Assembly (NCBI RefSeq): GCF_003364215.1
Contig: NZ_NXLU01000001.1
Coordinates: 248,001 to 312,000, forward strand
Direction: 5' to 3'
From: Helicobacter cholecystus
GTDB taxonomy: Bacteria > Campylobacterota > Campylobacteria > Campylobacterales > Helicobacteraceae
Length of the DNA: 64,000 nucleotides
The notes below the pieces were generated by a model that saw nothing but the letters and a program-made list of their open reading frames with translations, ran no database searches and was not told where the DNA came from. How positions within the stretch are numbered: the stretch's first letter is position 1; each line of letters opens with the position of its first letter. The position numbers and the translations under genes were made by a program. Below, piece after piece: positions 26,342 to 36,163 of this stretch.

Positions 26342-26857
26342 TTACTTCACACCCTCATTAATCACATCTAAAAGATTTGATTTATTTTTGCTATTTTTAT
26401 TGCGATATTCAGGTTTAAATGTATTTCCTACAAGTGGTTTTAATTGAGCCTGTGGAGCATGGCATTGAGTACAATTCCATCGACTGTCTGAAATTCCATC
26501 TGAAATTGCCTTTGCATTTCTTAAATCATAAAGATGAGATTTTGGAACTGCAGTTGCACCCACGTCTTTTGCAACTTCTGGAGAATGACAATCAAGACAT
26601 GCATTTGTACTTTGAGTAAAATCTGTCATTCCTTCTACATCATGGGGAATCATTGGAGGAGCATTCTCATAGGCTCGGTCAAAAACTTTACTCTCTCCTG
26701 GAGCCTTATCTCCATATTTAAAATCTTGAAGCCGCACTTTTTCCTCATTATTTAATGGTACATTTCTTAGTCCAATATCTGTGTCACTTATAGCTTTTGC
26801 ACCAAAAGCAAAACTCAACAATACACTTCCTAAAATTGCAATTTTATGCATTTTCAT
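26342..26857 (-). CDS. napB: NapB, dihaem c subunit of periplasmic nitrate reductase
   Basis: 171-residue periplasmic cytochrome with a signal peptide (residues 1-20) and two haem c motifs, CLDCH (87-91) and CTQCH (129-133). It passes electrons from the NapGH quinol oxidase module to NapA. The ATG overlaps the napH stop by four bases. Length and spacing match the family. Confidence 0.94.
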   Translation of the reverse strand: MKMHKIAILGSVLLSFAFGAKAISDTDIGLRNVPLNNEEKVRLQDFKYGDKAPGESKVFDRAYENAPPMIPHDVEGMTDFTQSTNACLDCHSPEVAKDVGATAVPKSHLYDLRNAKAISDGISDSRWNCTQCHAPQAQLKPLVGNTFKPEYRNKNSKNKSNLLDVINEGVK

Positions 26858-27753
26858 TTTTTTCCTCCTAAAATACTAAAGCTTAATGCATCATCATTAC
26901 AAACATCAACACATCTTCCACATTTAATGCATGCCATTTGTGTGACTCTTGCATCTTTTTTTCCAATCATATCTAAGACCTGTTTTTCAGGGCACACCTC
27001 AATACATTTCATACACTTGGTACAATTTTGTACCTTATGCTTGATTTTGAGGAGTGAAAATTTTCCAATCAGTGAAAAAGTTGCACCAATAGGGCAAATA
27101 TGCCCACAAAATCCATTTTTCAGCACAAAGAGATCAAATAAAAAAATCATCACTATGCCTAAGATTCCAAACCCCATCCCAAAGACAATGCCACGAGAGA
27201 ACATGCTTACAGGATTGATCATTTCAAAAGCACCTACACCAAAGAGCATAGATAGAAATAGACTCAAGGCTAGAAGCAAATATTTAAATCCTCTAGGAAT
27301 ATTTAAAAATAAGGTTGTAATAGAGAATTTTCTCCTTAGCCATGCACTTAAATCTGTAATTAGATTTATTGGGCATACCCAGCCACAATAAGCCCTTCCA
27401 GCAAAAATGCCATAAAAAAGACTTACAATTAAAGCTCCAAGCCATACATCAAAAGCCAATCCCCCTCCAGCAACAAAGAGTTGCAATGTTGCAAAAGGAT
27501 CGCTTAGGGGGATAGAATCGAGGACTCTGCTAAAACTTAAATCTCCACTGAGGATATGACTGAAGTTTTCTCTATTAACCAATACTCCCTCAAAGTTTGA
27601 ATTCTCAGTATTAAGCATACTGGAGCCAATGATTCCATTGGGGGTTTTTAACTCTAAAAGAGCATAGTTCCCTAGAACAAATAACGCCAAAATCCCTATT
27701 TGTACAATTCGACGCAAAAAGAGGTATTTTGCTTTCCATACCTTAGCCATCAA
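26854..27753 (-). CDS. napH: NapH, membrane iron-sulfur subunit of quinol oxidase module
   Basis: 299-residue inner-membrane protein with four main hydrophobic segments and two CxxxCP motifs (YCGWVCP, FCGHICP). Two [4Fe-4S] ferredoxin motifs at the C terminus are NCTKCMKCIEVCP and CIKCGRCVDVC. Partners NapG to oxidise menaquinol for nitrate reduction. The start overlaps the napG stop by four bases. Confidence 0.94.
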   Translation of the reverse strand: MMAKVWKAKYLFLRRIVQIGILALFVLGNYALLELKTPNGIIGSSMLNTENSNFEGVLVNRENFSHILSGDLSFSRVLDSIPLSDPFATLQLFVAGGGLAFDVWLGALIVSLFYGIFAGRAYCGWVCPINLITDLSAWLRRKFSITTLFLNIPRGFKYLLLALSLFLSMLFGVGAFEMINPVSMFSRGIVFGMGFGILGIVMIFLFDLFVLKNGFCGHICPIGATFSLIGKFSLLKIKHKVQNCTKCMKCIEVCPEKQVLDMIGKKDARVTQMACIKCGRCVDVCNDDALSFSILGGKK

Positions 27754-28517
27754 AATCCTCCATTATTTAGATAATCCAGTGCATTTTGTCTTGGACTTGA
27801 GGGGGCAGTATTTTCTTGGATTCTTTCCTCATCACCAGCCTTCCAGCTTCGGATATAATGCTCTCCTACACTTCCTAGCACTCTTTCTCTTCTTAAAACT
27901 CTAATGGTAGGTTTTTGTGTTACACATGCTCTCTCACACATTCCACATCCTGTACAAATTTCAGCATTCACCATTGGTAAAAGTTCAGAATGCTCATTTG
28001 TGAATTTGCTATGACGAAGTTCTAGGTAAATAGCTTTACCGATTAAAGGACACGCACGATAGCACGCATCACATTGAATCCCACCATAAGCAATACAATG
28101 AGTAGTGTCAATCACTGCTACACCCATTTTTGCCTCATTAATGCTTGGTTCCTGAGTTTCTTTGACCAAACGTTTGATATCCAAGGCTCCGCTTGGACAA
28201 GCAAAAGTGCAAGGAATGTCTTTGCACATATAACAAGGAATTTTCCTTGGCTCAAAATAAGGTGTTCCAGCGCTAATACCACTCCCAGGAGTTGCAAGCT
28301 TGAGGGTAAGATAAGGACAAGCCTCTACACACAAACCACAACGAATACAGCTTGAAAGAAAATCTTCCTCACTTCCTGCCCCAGGTGGACGGAGGGCATC
28401 GGTTTTGCTAGCACCCTTAAGATACATGCTCCACACCATTGCCCCTACACCTAATGTTCCAACACTGCCCACCCATTTAAGGATGGTTTTTCTTCGCTCG
28501 GGATTGAACTTTTTCAC
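27750..28517 (-). CDS. napG: NapG, periplasmic polyferredoxin
   Basis: 255-residue protein with a twin-arginine leader (PERRKTILKWVG) and a following hydrophobic stretch, then four [4Fe-4S] motifs including CIRCGLCVEACP, CYMCKDIPC, CDACYRACP and CTGCGMCERAC. It accepts electrons from NapH. The second gene of napAGHBF, six bases after napA. Confidence 0.94.
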   Translation of the reverse strand: MKKFNPERRKTILKWVGSVGTLGVGAMVWSMYLKGASKTDALRPPGAGSEEDFLSSCIRCGLCVEACPYLTLKLATPGSGISAGTPYFEPRKIPCYMCKDIPCTFACPSGALDIKRLVKETQEPSINEAKMGVAVIDTTHCIAYGGIQCDACYRACPLIGKAIYLELRHSKFTNEHSELLPMVNAEICTGCGMCERACVTQKPTIRVLRRERVLGSVGEHYIRSWKAGDEERIQENTAPSSPRQNALDYLNNGGF

Positions 28518-28523
28518 TTAAAT

Positions 28524-31334
28524 TTATGCCTTATAGATTTTTACAGCACACTTTTTATAGTCTGTTTGTTTGGAAATTGGACAAGTTGAATCAAGACATA
28601 CCTTATTGATAAGCACATTTTCATCAAACCAAGGAATATAAATGAGTCCTCTTGGTGGCTTATTTCTTCCACGCACATCAATTCTTGCTTTAACTTTTCC
28701 TCTTCGACTTTCAACCCAAATTACATCCCCTTGCTTTAAGCCTCTTGCTTGAGCATCTTTATCATTCATATAGCAAAGCGCTTCAGGCACAGCTCGATAA
28801 AGCTCAGGCACACGCATTGTCATTGTTCCACTATGCCAATGCTCTAATACACGACCTGTGCATAACCACATTGGATATTCACTGCTTGGCATTTCACAAG
28901 GATCCATATAAGGTCTTAAAAAGATTTTAGCCTTATTGTTGATGTCGACTTTCTCACTGCTTGGAGCTGATAGGCTTCCTGTTGGGATAGATTTTCCTTT
29001 GTTTCCATAAAATGCAAACTTCTCACCCTCTGTTGCAGCTTTTTTAGCATAGACATCATACTCTGTATTAAATCTCCACTTAGTCTCTCTCCAACCAAGC
29101 TTTTCATTCTTGTCTTCAATTACAGGCCATCTTAAACCTCTAACATAATGATAAACTTCAAATGGAGCTAGATCATGTCCATGTCCTGTTCCAAATTTTC
29201 TATACTCTTCCCAAAGATATTTTTGTACAAAGAATCCACAGCCTTGATACACTTTTCCATCCCCACCTTTAACCTTTCTAAAATCTCCAAGAACTTCAGT
29301 ATTTTCAAATCCTTTTGTAACAGCATCTTTTCCATAAGGGATTTTCTTAGCTTGTGTATTTGCAAAAATCACATCATAGAGTGTATCACTCTCTTTGTAT
29401 CCCATAGCCTTAGCTTCTGCCAAAACAGACTTTATGCCAAGTTCAGGATAGTCTTTACCCCAAACTTCTTTGAGTGTAAAGCGTTTAGAGAACTCCATCA
29501 TTTGCCAAATATCTGGCATTGCCTCACCTGGAGCAACAACTTGTTGTCGCCAATGTTGTGTTCTTCTCTCAGCATTTCCATAAGCACCCCATTTCTCATA
29601 CATCATTGCACTAGGTAAAATCAAATCAGCAATCTTTGCAGAAATCCCAGGATAGCAATCACTTGTGACAATAAAGTTGTCCATTTCTCTTGCAGCTTTA
29701 ATCCAGTGGTTAAGGTTTGCAGTGTTTTGCCATGGGTTGTTTACAGCTACCCAAACCCATTTGATTTTTCCTTCCTCAATTTGTCTCATTCCCTCTAGAA
29801 AATGTGCACCTACTTTTCCATTGAGTGTGCCAGCAGGGATATTCCAAATCTTTTCAGTAATTTCTCGATGCTTGGGATTATCTACAACCATATCTGCAGG
29901 GAGTCTGTGGCAGAAAACACCAACTTCTCTTGCTGTTCCACATGCGCTAGGTTGACCTGTAAGAGAGAATGCACCGTTTCCAGGCTGACTTTGTTTTCCA
30001 AGAAGCATATGTACCATATAGCTTTGTTCATTGACCCAAGTTCCTCTTTGGTGCTGATTCATTCCCATAGTCCAGAAGCTTACTACCTTGCGATCTTTTT
30101 CCATATAGTAGTTTGCTAGAGCTTGAAGTTTTTTCTTAAAATCTTCAATACTCTCATCATCATCACCCTTTGCAATTTTTGCTACAAAATCAAGTGTATA
30201 GGGTTCAAGGCCTTTCTTAAAGTCTTCAAAGCTAATTTCCCAGTGGACCCCAGCTTTTGTGTTATTGCTCATTTCAAGATCATCTCCAGCCTTTAGGCCA
30301 AGATATTGAAGTGTTACACCTTCAGTAGCACTGACTTTTTTGCTTACTTCTTTTGCAACAGTATCTTTTTCTGCTTGTCCTACATAAGGAGAATCAGGAT
30401 TATTTCTTAGTCCATAACCAATATTGACAAATCCTGTTGTAAATACACAGTGTTTTTGCACAAATTCTTGATTGATTGCTTGGGGATTGTTGTATACAAT
30501 CTCTCTTGCAATGTAATTCCAGATTGCTAAATCTGTTTGAGGTTTAAAGATAATTTCAATATCTGCTAGATCCGAAGTTCTATTGCGATAAGTTGAAAGA
30601 TTGATGACTTTGACTTTATCTTTGTTTGTAAGTTTTCTATCTGTTACACGACTCCAAAGGATTGGGTGCATTTCGGCCATATTGGCTCCCCAAGTGACTA
30701 CAGTGTCTGTAATTTCAATATCGTTATAGCATCCTGCAGGCTCATCAATTCCAAAAGTTTGCATAAATCCTGCAACTGCACTTGCCATACAATGGCGAGC
30801 ATTTGGATCAATATTATTGCTTCTAAAACCTGCTTTAAAAAGTTTAACAGCCGCATACCCTTCAGGGATAGTGTATTGTCCAGAACCAAAAACCATTGTT
30901 GCAGTTGGACCATATTGATTATAAACTTTTTTGAATTGCTCTTCCATAACATCAAAGGCTTTTTTCCAGCTTACGGGTTGGAATTTTCCTTTTTTGTCAA
31001 ACTCACCTTTAGAATTTACTCTAAGCAAGGGCTGAGTTAATCGATCTTGTGCGTACATAATTTTTGCACAAAAATATCCTTTGATACAGTTAAGTCCTTT
31101 ATTTACAGGGGCTTCTGGATCTCCCTTAACAGCAACAATTTTATTATTTTTTGTTGCAATCATAATCCCACAACCTGTTCCACAGAAACGACAAGTTGCT
31201 TTATCCCATCTCCAGTTTTGCTCTCCTTGTTTGGCTTGTGCTTCCAAACTAGAAGGCAAAGAGATTCCAGCACTTACTGCCGCACTTGCAACCGCAGCAC
31301 TTTTTAGAAAATCACGACGATTTATATTTGACAT
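28524..31334 (-). CDS. napA: NapA, catalytic subunit of periplasmic nitrate reductase
   Basis: 936-residue molybdoenzyme reducing nitrate to nitrite in the periplasm. A Tat signal is present at residues 5-11 (NRRDFLKS). Cys48, Cys51, Cys55 and Cys83 bind the [4Fe-4S] cluster, and Cys182 in ARHCMASA is the expected molybdenum ligand. It begins the operon napA-G-H-B-F. Order matches epsilonproteobacterial nap clusters, which use NapGH in place of NapC. A CCTCC-complementary ribosome site (GGAGG) precedes the ATG. Gap 31335-31535 upstream is AT-rich and presumably holds the promoter. Confidence 0.97.
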   Translation of the reverse strand: MSNINRRDFLKSAAVASAAVSAGISLPSSLEAQAKQGEQNWRWDKATCRFCGTGCGIMIATKNNKIVAVKGDPEAPVNKGLNCIKGYFCAKIMYAQDRLTQPLLRVNSKGEFDKKGKFQPVSWKKAFDVMEEQFKKVYNQYGPTATMVFGSGQYTIPEGYAAVKLFKAGFRSNNIDPNARHCMASAVAGFMQTFGIDEPAGCYNDIEITDTVVTWGANMAEMHPILWSRVTDRKLTNKDKVKVINLSTYRNRTSDLADIEIIFKPQTDLAIWNYIAREIVYNNPQAINQEFVQKHCVFTTGFVNIGYGLRNNPDSPYVGQAEKDTVAKEVSKKVSATEGVTLQYLGLKAGDDLEMSNNTKAGVHWEISFEDFKKGLEPYTLDFVAKIAKGDDDESIEDFKKKLQALANYYMEKDRKVVSFWTMGMNQHQRGTWVNEQSYMVHMLLGKQSQPGNGAFSLTGQPSACGTAREVGVFCHRLPADMVVDNPKHREITEKIWNIPAGTLNGKVGAHFLEGMRQIEEGKIKWVWVAVNNPWQNTANLNHWIKAAREMDNFIVTSDCYPGISAKIADLILPSAMMYEKWGAYGNAERRTQHWRQQVVAPGEAMPDIWQMMEFSKRFTLKEVWGKDYPELGIKSVLAEAKAMGYKESDTLYDVIFANTQAKKIPYGKDAVTKGFENTEVLGDFRKVKGGDGKVYQGCGFFVQKYLWEEYRKFGTGHGHDLAPFEVYHYVRGLRWPVIEDKNEKLGWRETKWRFNTEYDVYAKKAATEGEKFAFYGNKGKSIPTGSLSAPSSEKVDINNKAKIFLRPYMDPCEMPSSEYPMWLCTGRVLEHWHSGTMTMRVPELYRAVPEALCYMNDKDAQARGLKQGDVIWVESRRGKVKARIDVRGRNKPPRGLIYIPWFDENVLINKVCLDSTCPISKQTDYKKCAVKIYKA

Positions 31335-31513
31335 GTAGCCTCCTAAAGATTTGTCTGCAGAATAAAGAATCCTCTGTGTTTGTACGAAAGAAATCTTAAT
31401 TCTTAAGCATTAAGGATATTCTAACAAATTTTTATTTTCTTGGTGATTTTAAGAATGAAGTTTTTCTTAATTTTTAAAAATTTTCTAAAAAAGATAAAGA
31501 AATATTTTACATT

Positions 31514-31534
31514 CCCTCCCTACTGAAGGGAGAG
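31514..31534 (-). terminator. possible hairpin after the YceI gene
   Basis: Six-base repeat CTCCCT (31516-31521) and AGGGAG (31527-31532) just beyond the YceI stop. No U run follows on the minus strand, so this is weak. Confidence 0.3.
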
Positions 31535-31535
31535 G

Positions 31536-32087
31536 TTATTGAATAGGAGCAGAAAAACCAATTTCTACTTGTGTCCAAGTATATCCTTTGTGAAGTTGTC
31601 CACAAGTTTGAATCAAACCTTCTAATGCTTTATTAAGCTTGAAGTTTAAAATATCAAGGACACCCTTTGCCTGAATCTTCCCATCCATAATTGTATATTG
31701 CATTGGAATAGATTGAGATGTTTTATTCATTGTTACTTTAGCAAGTAGTGTCCCTTGATTATCACCTTCCATGACTTGTGTAATTTTTACCTTAATTTCA
31801 GGAGATGCAAAATTTGAAAAAAATCCTTGAGTAAGATTTTTTTCAGAAGTAGGATTTCCTGTATGAAGATTGCTTAAAGCAATTGTTGCTGTTGCACCTT
31901 CAAGCATATCCTTAATGCTTCCTTGATTTTTCTTTAGTTTGTAAGAAATATCCTTGAATGTTCCTTTCACAGCAGTTTTATTGGCAAATTTATAACCTGC
32001 CCAATACATTTCAATTTTGCTTGCATCAATACTAGCTCCAAAACAAAGCCCCATTGATACAAATGCACTTAAAATAAGTTTTTTCAT
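31536..32087 (-). CDS. YceI-family periplasmic protein
   Basis: 183-residue secreted protein with a signal peptide (LILSAFVSMGLCFGA) and a YceI lipocalin-like barrel (FANKTAVKGTFKDISYKL, NKTSQSIPMQYTIMDGKI). Such proteins bind isoprenoid lipids in other bacteria. H. pylori has a homologue. I start at ATG 32085-32087, which has GGAGGA eight bases upstream. An upstream in-frame ATG would overlap that ribosome binding site. Role here unknown. Confidence 0.82.
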   Translation of the reverse strand: MKKLILSAFVSMGLCFGASIDASKIEMYWAGYKFANKTAVKGTFKDISYKLKKNQGSIKDMLEGATATIALSNLHTGNPTSEKNLTQGFFSNFASPEIKVKITQVMEGDNQGTLLAKVTMNKTSQSIPMQYTIMDGKIQAKGVLDILNFKLNKALEGLIQTCGQLHKGYTWTQVEIGFSAPIQ

Positions 32088-32135
32088 TATAAATTCCTCC
32101 AATTTAAATCTACCCCTTAGAATTATTATAAATTG

Positions 32136-33668
32136 TTAGTGTAAAAAATGTCGTTTAAAAGTAAAGTATATTGGGATTTTATGAGAATTTGCACATTCAA
32201 TAACCTCATTATCCCTAATACTTCCTCCTGGTTCAATAATCGCGCTTACCCCCATTGATACGGCTAACTCAATGCTGTCTTTGAAAGGAAAAAATGCCTC
32301 ACTTGCAAGAGAACAACCCCTTAGGTCTAATCTCATATCTTTAGCTTTGAGCATTGCATTTCTTGAAGCATCTACTCGACTTGTCATTCCCATTCCAATC
32401 CCTACCAATGCCCCATCTTTAACATAAGCTACACAATTTGATTTTGTGAGTGCAACAATTTTATAGGCAATTTCAAGGTCTCTTTTTTGACTTTCACTTG
32501 CCTCATAATCTCCCATTTTTTTGGCTTCTTTAACTTCTTCTTCATTTACACTATCGCTTTCTTGAAGTAAAAATCCTCCCAAAATTGATTTAAAACTTTT
32601 TTGACTGTGGGGCAGTGAGAAATATTGCATTTCTGAAGTCATACAAAATATTTTAAGCGTTTTCTTGGCACTAAGAAATTCTAGGGCTTCAGAAGTAAGG
32701 GAGGGAGCAATGAGCACCTCAATAAAAGTTTCTCCAATCTTTTGGGCAAGTTTTAAATCCACTTTTGCATTAATGGCCACAACCCCACCATATGCTGAGA
32801 GGCTGTCACAAGAGAGGGCGGAGATATAGGAGAGAAATGCATTATCTTTAAGTGCAAATCCACAGGGATTGCCATGTTTGATGATGCAGGCACTATTTTT
32901 AAATTGGGCAGCAATTTTAATTGCAGAATCGATATCTGCAAAATTATTGAAACTTGGCTCACCTTTGAGGACTTTAAAATCTTTAAAGAAATATTCATTT
33001 TGAGCATACAGAGCACCTTTTTGATGAGGATTTTCTCCATAGCGGGTATTCATAACCTTTTTACCCATAATAAATGTATGTTCTCCAAAACCTTCATTAA
33101 ATCGCTCATTCATATAATTAGCTATCAAACAATCATATCCTGCAGTATGCTCATAAGCTTTAATCATCATCTCTCTTCTGAGTTCTAGGGTGTTTTCTTT
33201 ATGTTTAAGCTTCTTTAAGATCTTAGAGTAATCATTGGGATCTGTAAGGACAAGAACGCTTTCAAAGTTTTTTGCCCCTGCTCTAATCATGCTTGGCCCC
33301 CCAATATCAATATTTTCTATAATTTCCTCAAAATTATCTGTTCTCTCAATGGTATCCTTAAAAGGATAGAGATTGACACAGAGTAAATCAATAGGCTTAA
33401 TGTCATTCTCTTGTGCGTCTTTAATGTGATTTTCCATACTTCTGCGATAAAGGATCCCTCCTGCAATTTTGGGGTTGAGGGTTTTAACTCTTCCATCAAA
33501 CATTTCCTTTACTCCAGTATACATTGCAATATCAAGAGCAGGAATATTATTCTCTTGCAAGATTTTTAATGTCCCACTTGTGCTTAAAATTTCATATCCA
33601 CACTCTCTTAGCCCCTTGGCAAATTCCACAATCCCACTCTTGTCACTCACACTAAGTAAGGCAAACAT
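32136..33668 (-). CDS. purH: bifunctional AICAR formyltransferase/IMP cyclohydrolase
   Basis: 510-residue enzyme of the last two steps of purine synthesis. The N-terminal IMP cyclohydrolase domain begins FALLSVSDKSGIVEFAKGL, and the C-terminal transformylase domain contains KHGNPCGFAL and ends near AIIEPGGSIRDNEV. H. pylori is reported to lack de novo purine synthesis, so the gene suggests a non-pylori species. It is divergent from the exonuclease gene. Confidence 0.95.
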   Translation of the reverse strand: MFALLSVSDKSGIVEFAKGLRECGYEILSTSGTLKILQENNIPALDIAMYTGVKEMFDGRVKTLNPKIAGGILYRRSMENHIKDAQENDIKPIDLLCVNLYPFKDTIERTDNFEEIIENIDIGGPSMIRAGAKNFESVLVLTDPNDYSKILKKLKHKENTLELRREMMIKAYEHTAGYDCLIANYMNERFNEGFGEHTFIMGKKVMNTRYGENPHQKGALYAQNEYFFKDFKVLKGEPSFNNFADIDSAIKIAAQFKNSACIIKHGNPCGFALKDNAFLSYISALSCDSLSAYGGVVAINAKVDLKLAQKIGETFIEVLIAPSLTSEALEFLSAKKTLKIFCMTSEMQYFSLPHSQKSFKSILGGFLLQESDSVNEEEVKEAKKMGDYEASESQKRDLEIAYKIVALTKSNCVAYVKDGALVGIGMGMTSRVDASRNAMLKAKDMRLDLRGCSLASEAFFPFKDSIELAVSMGVSAIIEPGGSIRDNEVIECANSHKIPIYFTFKRHFLH

Positions 33669-33706
33669 TATTCTCTCCTTTTGGTATGATTCTTATCAGT
33701 CAATCT

Positions 33707-33712
33707 TACAAT
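33707..33712 (+). promoter_or_regulatory. candidate -10 box of the exonuclease gene
   Basis: TACAAT 15 bases before the exonuclease ATG, in a 58-base divergent gap with purH. The short distance leaves little leader, so it is only a candidate. Confidence 0.35.
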
Positions 33713-33726
33713 ATGAAAGAGTAAAA

Positions 33727-34542
33727 ATGATTTGTGTTTTTGATATCGAAAGTGTCCCTGATGTTGAATTCTTAAGAGAAAAATATTCTTATAGTGGAGA
33801 TGATTATGAAGTGAGTTTACAAGCTTTTAAGGCACAAAATGAGGTTAGTGGAAATAATTTTTTGCCCATTGCTTTTCATAAAATTATCTCAATAGCTAGT
33901 GTCATGTGCGATGAGTTTGGGAGATTTCAAAAAGTAGGTGTATTTGGTAGAAGAGCTGGGATACCTAGTGATGATGAGATAGAAAAAGTGACTTTAGAAG
34001 AGTTTTTAAAATGGTTTAATAAAACCCAACCCAAACTTGTGAGCTTTAATGGAAGAGGGTATGATATTCCTGTAATGATGCTTAGGGCAATGAAATACAA
34101 TCTTGAATCTTTAGCTTATTATGAGCAAGACAATCCTAGCTTTAATAAAAATAAATGGGACAATTATCGCCAACGCTACAGTGAGAGGTTTCATACAGAC
34201 CTACTTGATAGCTTGGGACATTATGGAAGTGTAAGAGGGATCAAGCTTGATGATGTTGCCTCTATGTGTGGTTTGCCAGGGAAATATGATATTAGTGGTG
34301 AGAATGTTTTTGAGCTCTATTATAAAGAAAGAGATTTAGTTAAAATTGATGAATATTGTCAAAGTGATGTGTTGAATACCTATTGGGTTTATCTTAAATA
34401 TGAGATTCTCAAAGGAAATATGAATTTGCAAGATTATGTGAATATCTTGCGGGATTGGAGAGAAAAGCTTCCGCAAAATAAAAGTTATAGTTCTGTTTTT
34501 TCTGATGCAATCACTAAGGAAATACAAAAATGCAATACATAG
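33727..34542 (+). CDS. predicted 3'-5' exonuclease, DNA polymerase B exonuclease-like
   Basis: 271-residue DnaQ/PolB-type nuclease. ExoI is FDIESVPD, ExoII lies in LVSFNGRGYDIPVMMLR, and ExoIII is in YCQSDVLNTYWVYL. Start at 33727-33729 is preferred because the longer frame runs antisense into purH and lacks a ribosome binding site. It ends 13 bases inside the next small gene. Conserved in Helicobacter, biological role not defined. Confidence 0.8.
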   Translation: MICVFDIESVPDVEFLREKYSYSGDDYEVSLQAFKAQNEVSGNNFLPIAFHKIISIASVMCDEFGRFQKVGVFGRRAGIPSDDEIEKVTLEEFLKWFNKTQPKLVSFNGRGYDIPVMMLRAMKYNLESLAYYEQDNPSFNKNKWDNYRQRYSERFHTDLLDSLGHYGSVRGIKLDDVASMCGLPGKYDISGENVFELYYKERDLVKIDEYCQSDVLNTYWVYLKYEILKGNMNLQDYVNILRDWREKLPQNKSYSSVFSDAITKEIQKCNT

Positions 34543-34760
34543 ACAGCAATGGTGTAGTTTGGGAGAGAGAAGAGATCTTAGAAGAGATTGAATCTTTACT
34601 TAATCGTATTGATGATAAACATCCCAGTATTCTTTCTAAAGAGATGATGAGAGAAGTCGATATGAAAACACTTGGTTCTATCTATGAGGGCCTATTTCAA
34701 AAAAGTGGAAAAGAAATTATCAACAATCAAGAATGGCTTTTTGGTCTTGTAGATAATTAA
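34530..34760 (+). CDS. small acidic hypothetical protein
   Basis: 76 residues, predicted helical, rich in Glu and Asp (EREEILEEIESLLNRIDD), with no signal peptide or motif I recognise. It overlaps the 3' end of the exonuclease gene by 13 bases, so it is probably co-translated. It could be a small accessory to that nuclease. Nothing in the sequence proves it. Confidence 0.55.
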   Translation: MQYIDSNGVVWEREEILEEIESLLNRIDDKHPSILSKEMMREVDMKTLGSIYEGLFQKSGKEIINNQEWLFGLVDN

Positions 34761-34770
34761 AGAGATAGGT

Positions 34771-34776
34771 TATAAT
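34771..34776 (+). promoter_or_regulatory. -10 box of cheY
   Basis: TATAAT preceded by GGT, 45 bases before the cheY start, just after the stop of the small upstream gene. Suggests cheY-prmA has its own promoter. Confidence 0.5.
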
Positions 34777-34820
34777 TATTAAATGACCTTTGTTCAACTA
34801 TGTATTAAGGAGGAGTAAAT

Positions 34821-35198
34821 TTGAGACTACTTGTCGTCGATGATAGCTCAACAATGCGAAGAATTATTAAAAATACACTTCAACGACTTGGCTATGAGGA
34901 TATTTATGAGGCAGAAAATGGGATTGAAGCTTGGGATATCTTAGATAAAAATAGCGATATGGGCGTGCTAATTACAGATTGGAATATGCCTGAAATGAAT
35001 GGCTTGGAGCTTGTTAAAAAAACTAGAGCTGATGAGCGATTTGTAGATATTCCAATTATTATGATCACCACCGAAGGAGGTAAGGTTGAGGTCATTACTG
35101 CTATTAAGGCAGGGGTAAATAATTATATTGTTAAGCCTTTTACTCCCCAAGTTCTCAAAGAAAAACTTGAAGTTGTTTTGGGTGTCAATGAAGAATAG
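34821..35198 (+). CDS. cheY: chemotaxis response regulator CheY
   Basis: 125-residue single-domain receiver that binds FliM to change flagellar rotation. Acidic pocket Asp7/Asp8, phospho-acceptor Asp53 (ITDWNMPEMNG), switch Thr in IIMITTEGG and Lys in YIVKPF are present. Start is TTG at 34821 with an excellent AAGGAGG ribosome site. The 3' end overlaps prmA by 11 bases. Confidence 0.94.
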   Translation: MRLLVVDDSSTMRRIIKNTLQRLGYEDIYEAENGIEAWDILDKNSDMGVLITDWNMPEMNGLELVKKTRADERFVDIPIIMITTEGGKVEVITAIKAGVNNYIVKPFTPQVLKEKLEVVLGVNEE

Positions 35199-36126
35199 CT
35201 TAGATGAGGAATATTTTGAAATTCTTGTTCAACCCCAAAGCTTTTATGAGATTTTTTTAGATTTTATTACTCAAAATATCCAAGATACACTTGAAGAAAT
35301 TTCAACCCCTTATTCTTTTGAGGGGTATACAAATGATCTTTCTGCCTATGATCTCTCTTGTTTTTTTCCAATGAATGAGCAACAATACAATCAGATTATT
35401 ATCCGTACAACCCAAAGTCCACTGAATATCTTGCCCCTTTTATCTGAATTTGCAAAAATTCTTTCTCAAAGAGTAGGAATGAGTGTAGATTTTGGTTTTG
35501 GGTACAAGATTTGTAAAAATCAAGATTGGATAGAGGCTTATCGACAATCAATTATACCCATCTGTGTGAAAGATTTTTATATTCGCCCCTCTTGGCATAA
35601 AAATGCCCAAGAACTTGGATATCCTCAAAAAGATATCATTATTGATCCCGCACTTGCCTTTGGATCAGGGCATCATGCAACAACTTGGATGTGTATTGAA
35701 CTTCTTTGTGAAATGAATCTTAAAGGAAAAAAACTTCTTGATGTAGGGTGTGGAAGTGGGATTTTAAGTATTTGTGCGGCAAGTTTGGGTGCAAAGGTAG
35801 AAATTTGTGATACTGATGAATTTGCCATTAAAGAGAGTGAAAAAAATTTTGCACTTAATTCTCAAACTTTTGAAAAAAGTTGGGTAGGTTCAATTGGGGA
35901 TACCCAAGAGAGCTATGAGATTATTGTGGCAAATATTTTGGCACATATCCTTATTGCCTTCCAAAGCGATTTTTTAGATCGTTTATTGATTGGAGGAAAG
36001 CTTATCCTCTCAGGAATCTTGCAGGAGTATCAAGAGCAAGTTTTAGAAAAATTCAAAAATTGGGAAGTAGAGAAAATCTTACAAAAAGATGAATGGATAG
36101 CCATAAAACTTGCCAAAGTTAAGTAA
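35188..36126 (+). CDS. prmA: ribosomal protein L11 methyltransferase
   Basis: 312-residue SAM-dependent enzyme trimethylating L11. SAM-binding loop KLLDVGCGSGILSICAASLG and the NPPY-like segment EIIVANILAHILI are characteristic. Start at ATG 35188-35190 overlaps the cheY end. A longer frame into cheY is not credible. cheY-prmA-ftsH order matches H. pylori, from memory. Confidence 0.92.
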   Translation: MKNSLDEEYFEILVQPQSFYEIFLDFITQNIQDTLEEISTPYSFEGYTNDLSAYDLSCFFPMNEQQYNQIIIRTTQSPLNILPLLSEFAKILSQRVGMSVDFGFGYKICKNQDWIEAYRQSIIPICVKDFYIRPSWHKNAQELGYPQKDIIIDPALAFGSGHHATTWMCIELLCEMNLKGKKLLDVGCGSGILSICAASLGAKVEICDTDEFAIKESEKNFALNSQTFEKSWVGSIGDTQESYEIIVANILAHILIAFQSDFLDRLLIGGKLILSGILQEYQEQVLEKFKNWEVEKILQKDEWIAIKLAKVK

Positions 36127-36163
36127 GATTACAGAAATAACACTAAAAATTAAAGGTTAAATA

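Noticed and set aside
26846-27391. Plus-strand frame of 181 codons opposite napH
   Set aside because: It is antisense to a well-supported napH with full motifs and shows no family features.
33469-33726. Extended N terminus for the exonuclease
   Set aside because: It is antisense to the end of purH; the ATG at 33727 gives the family-like start.
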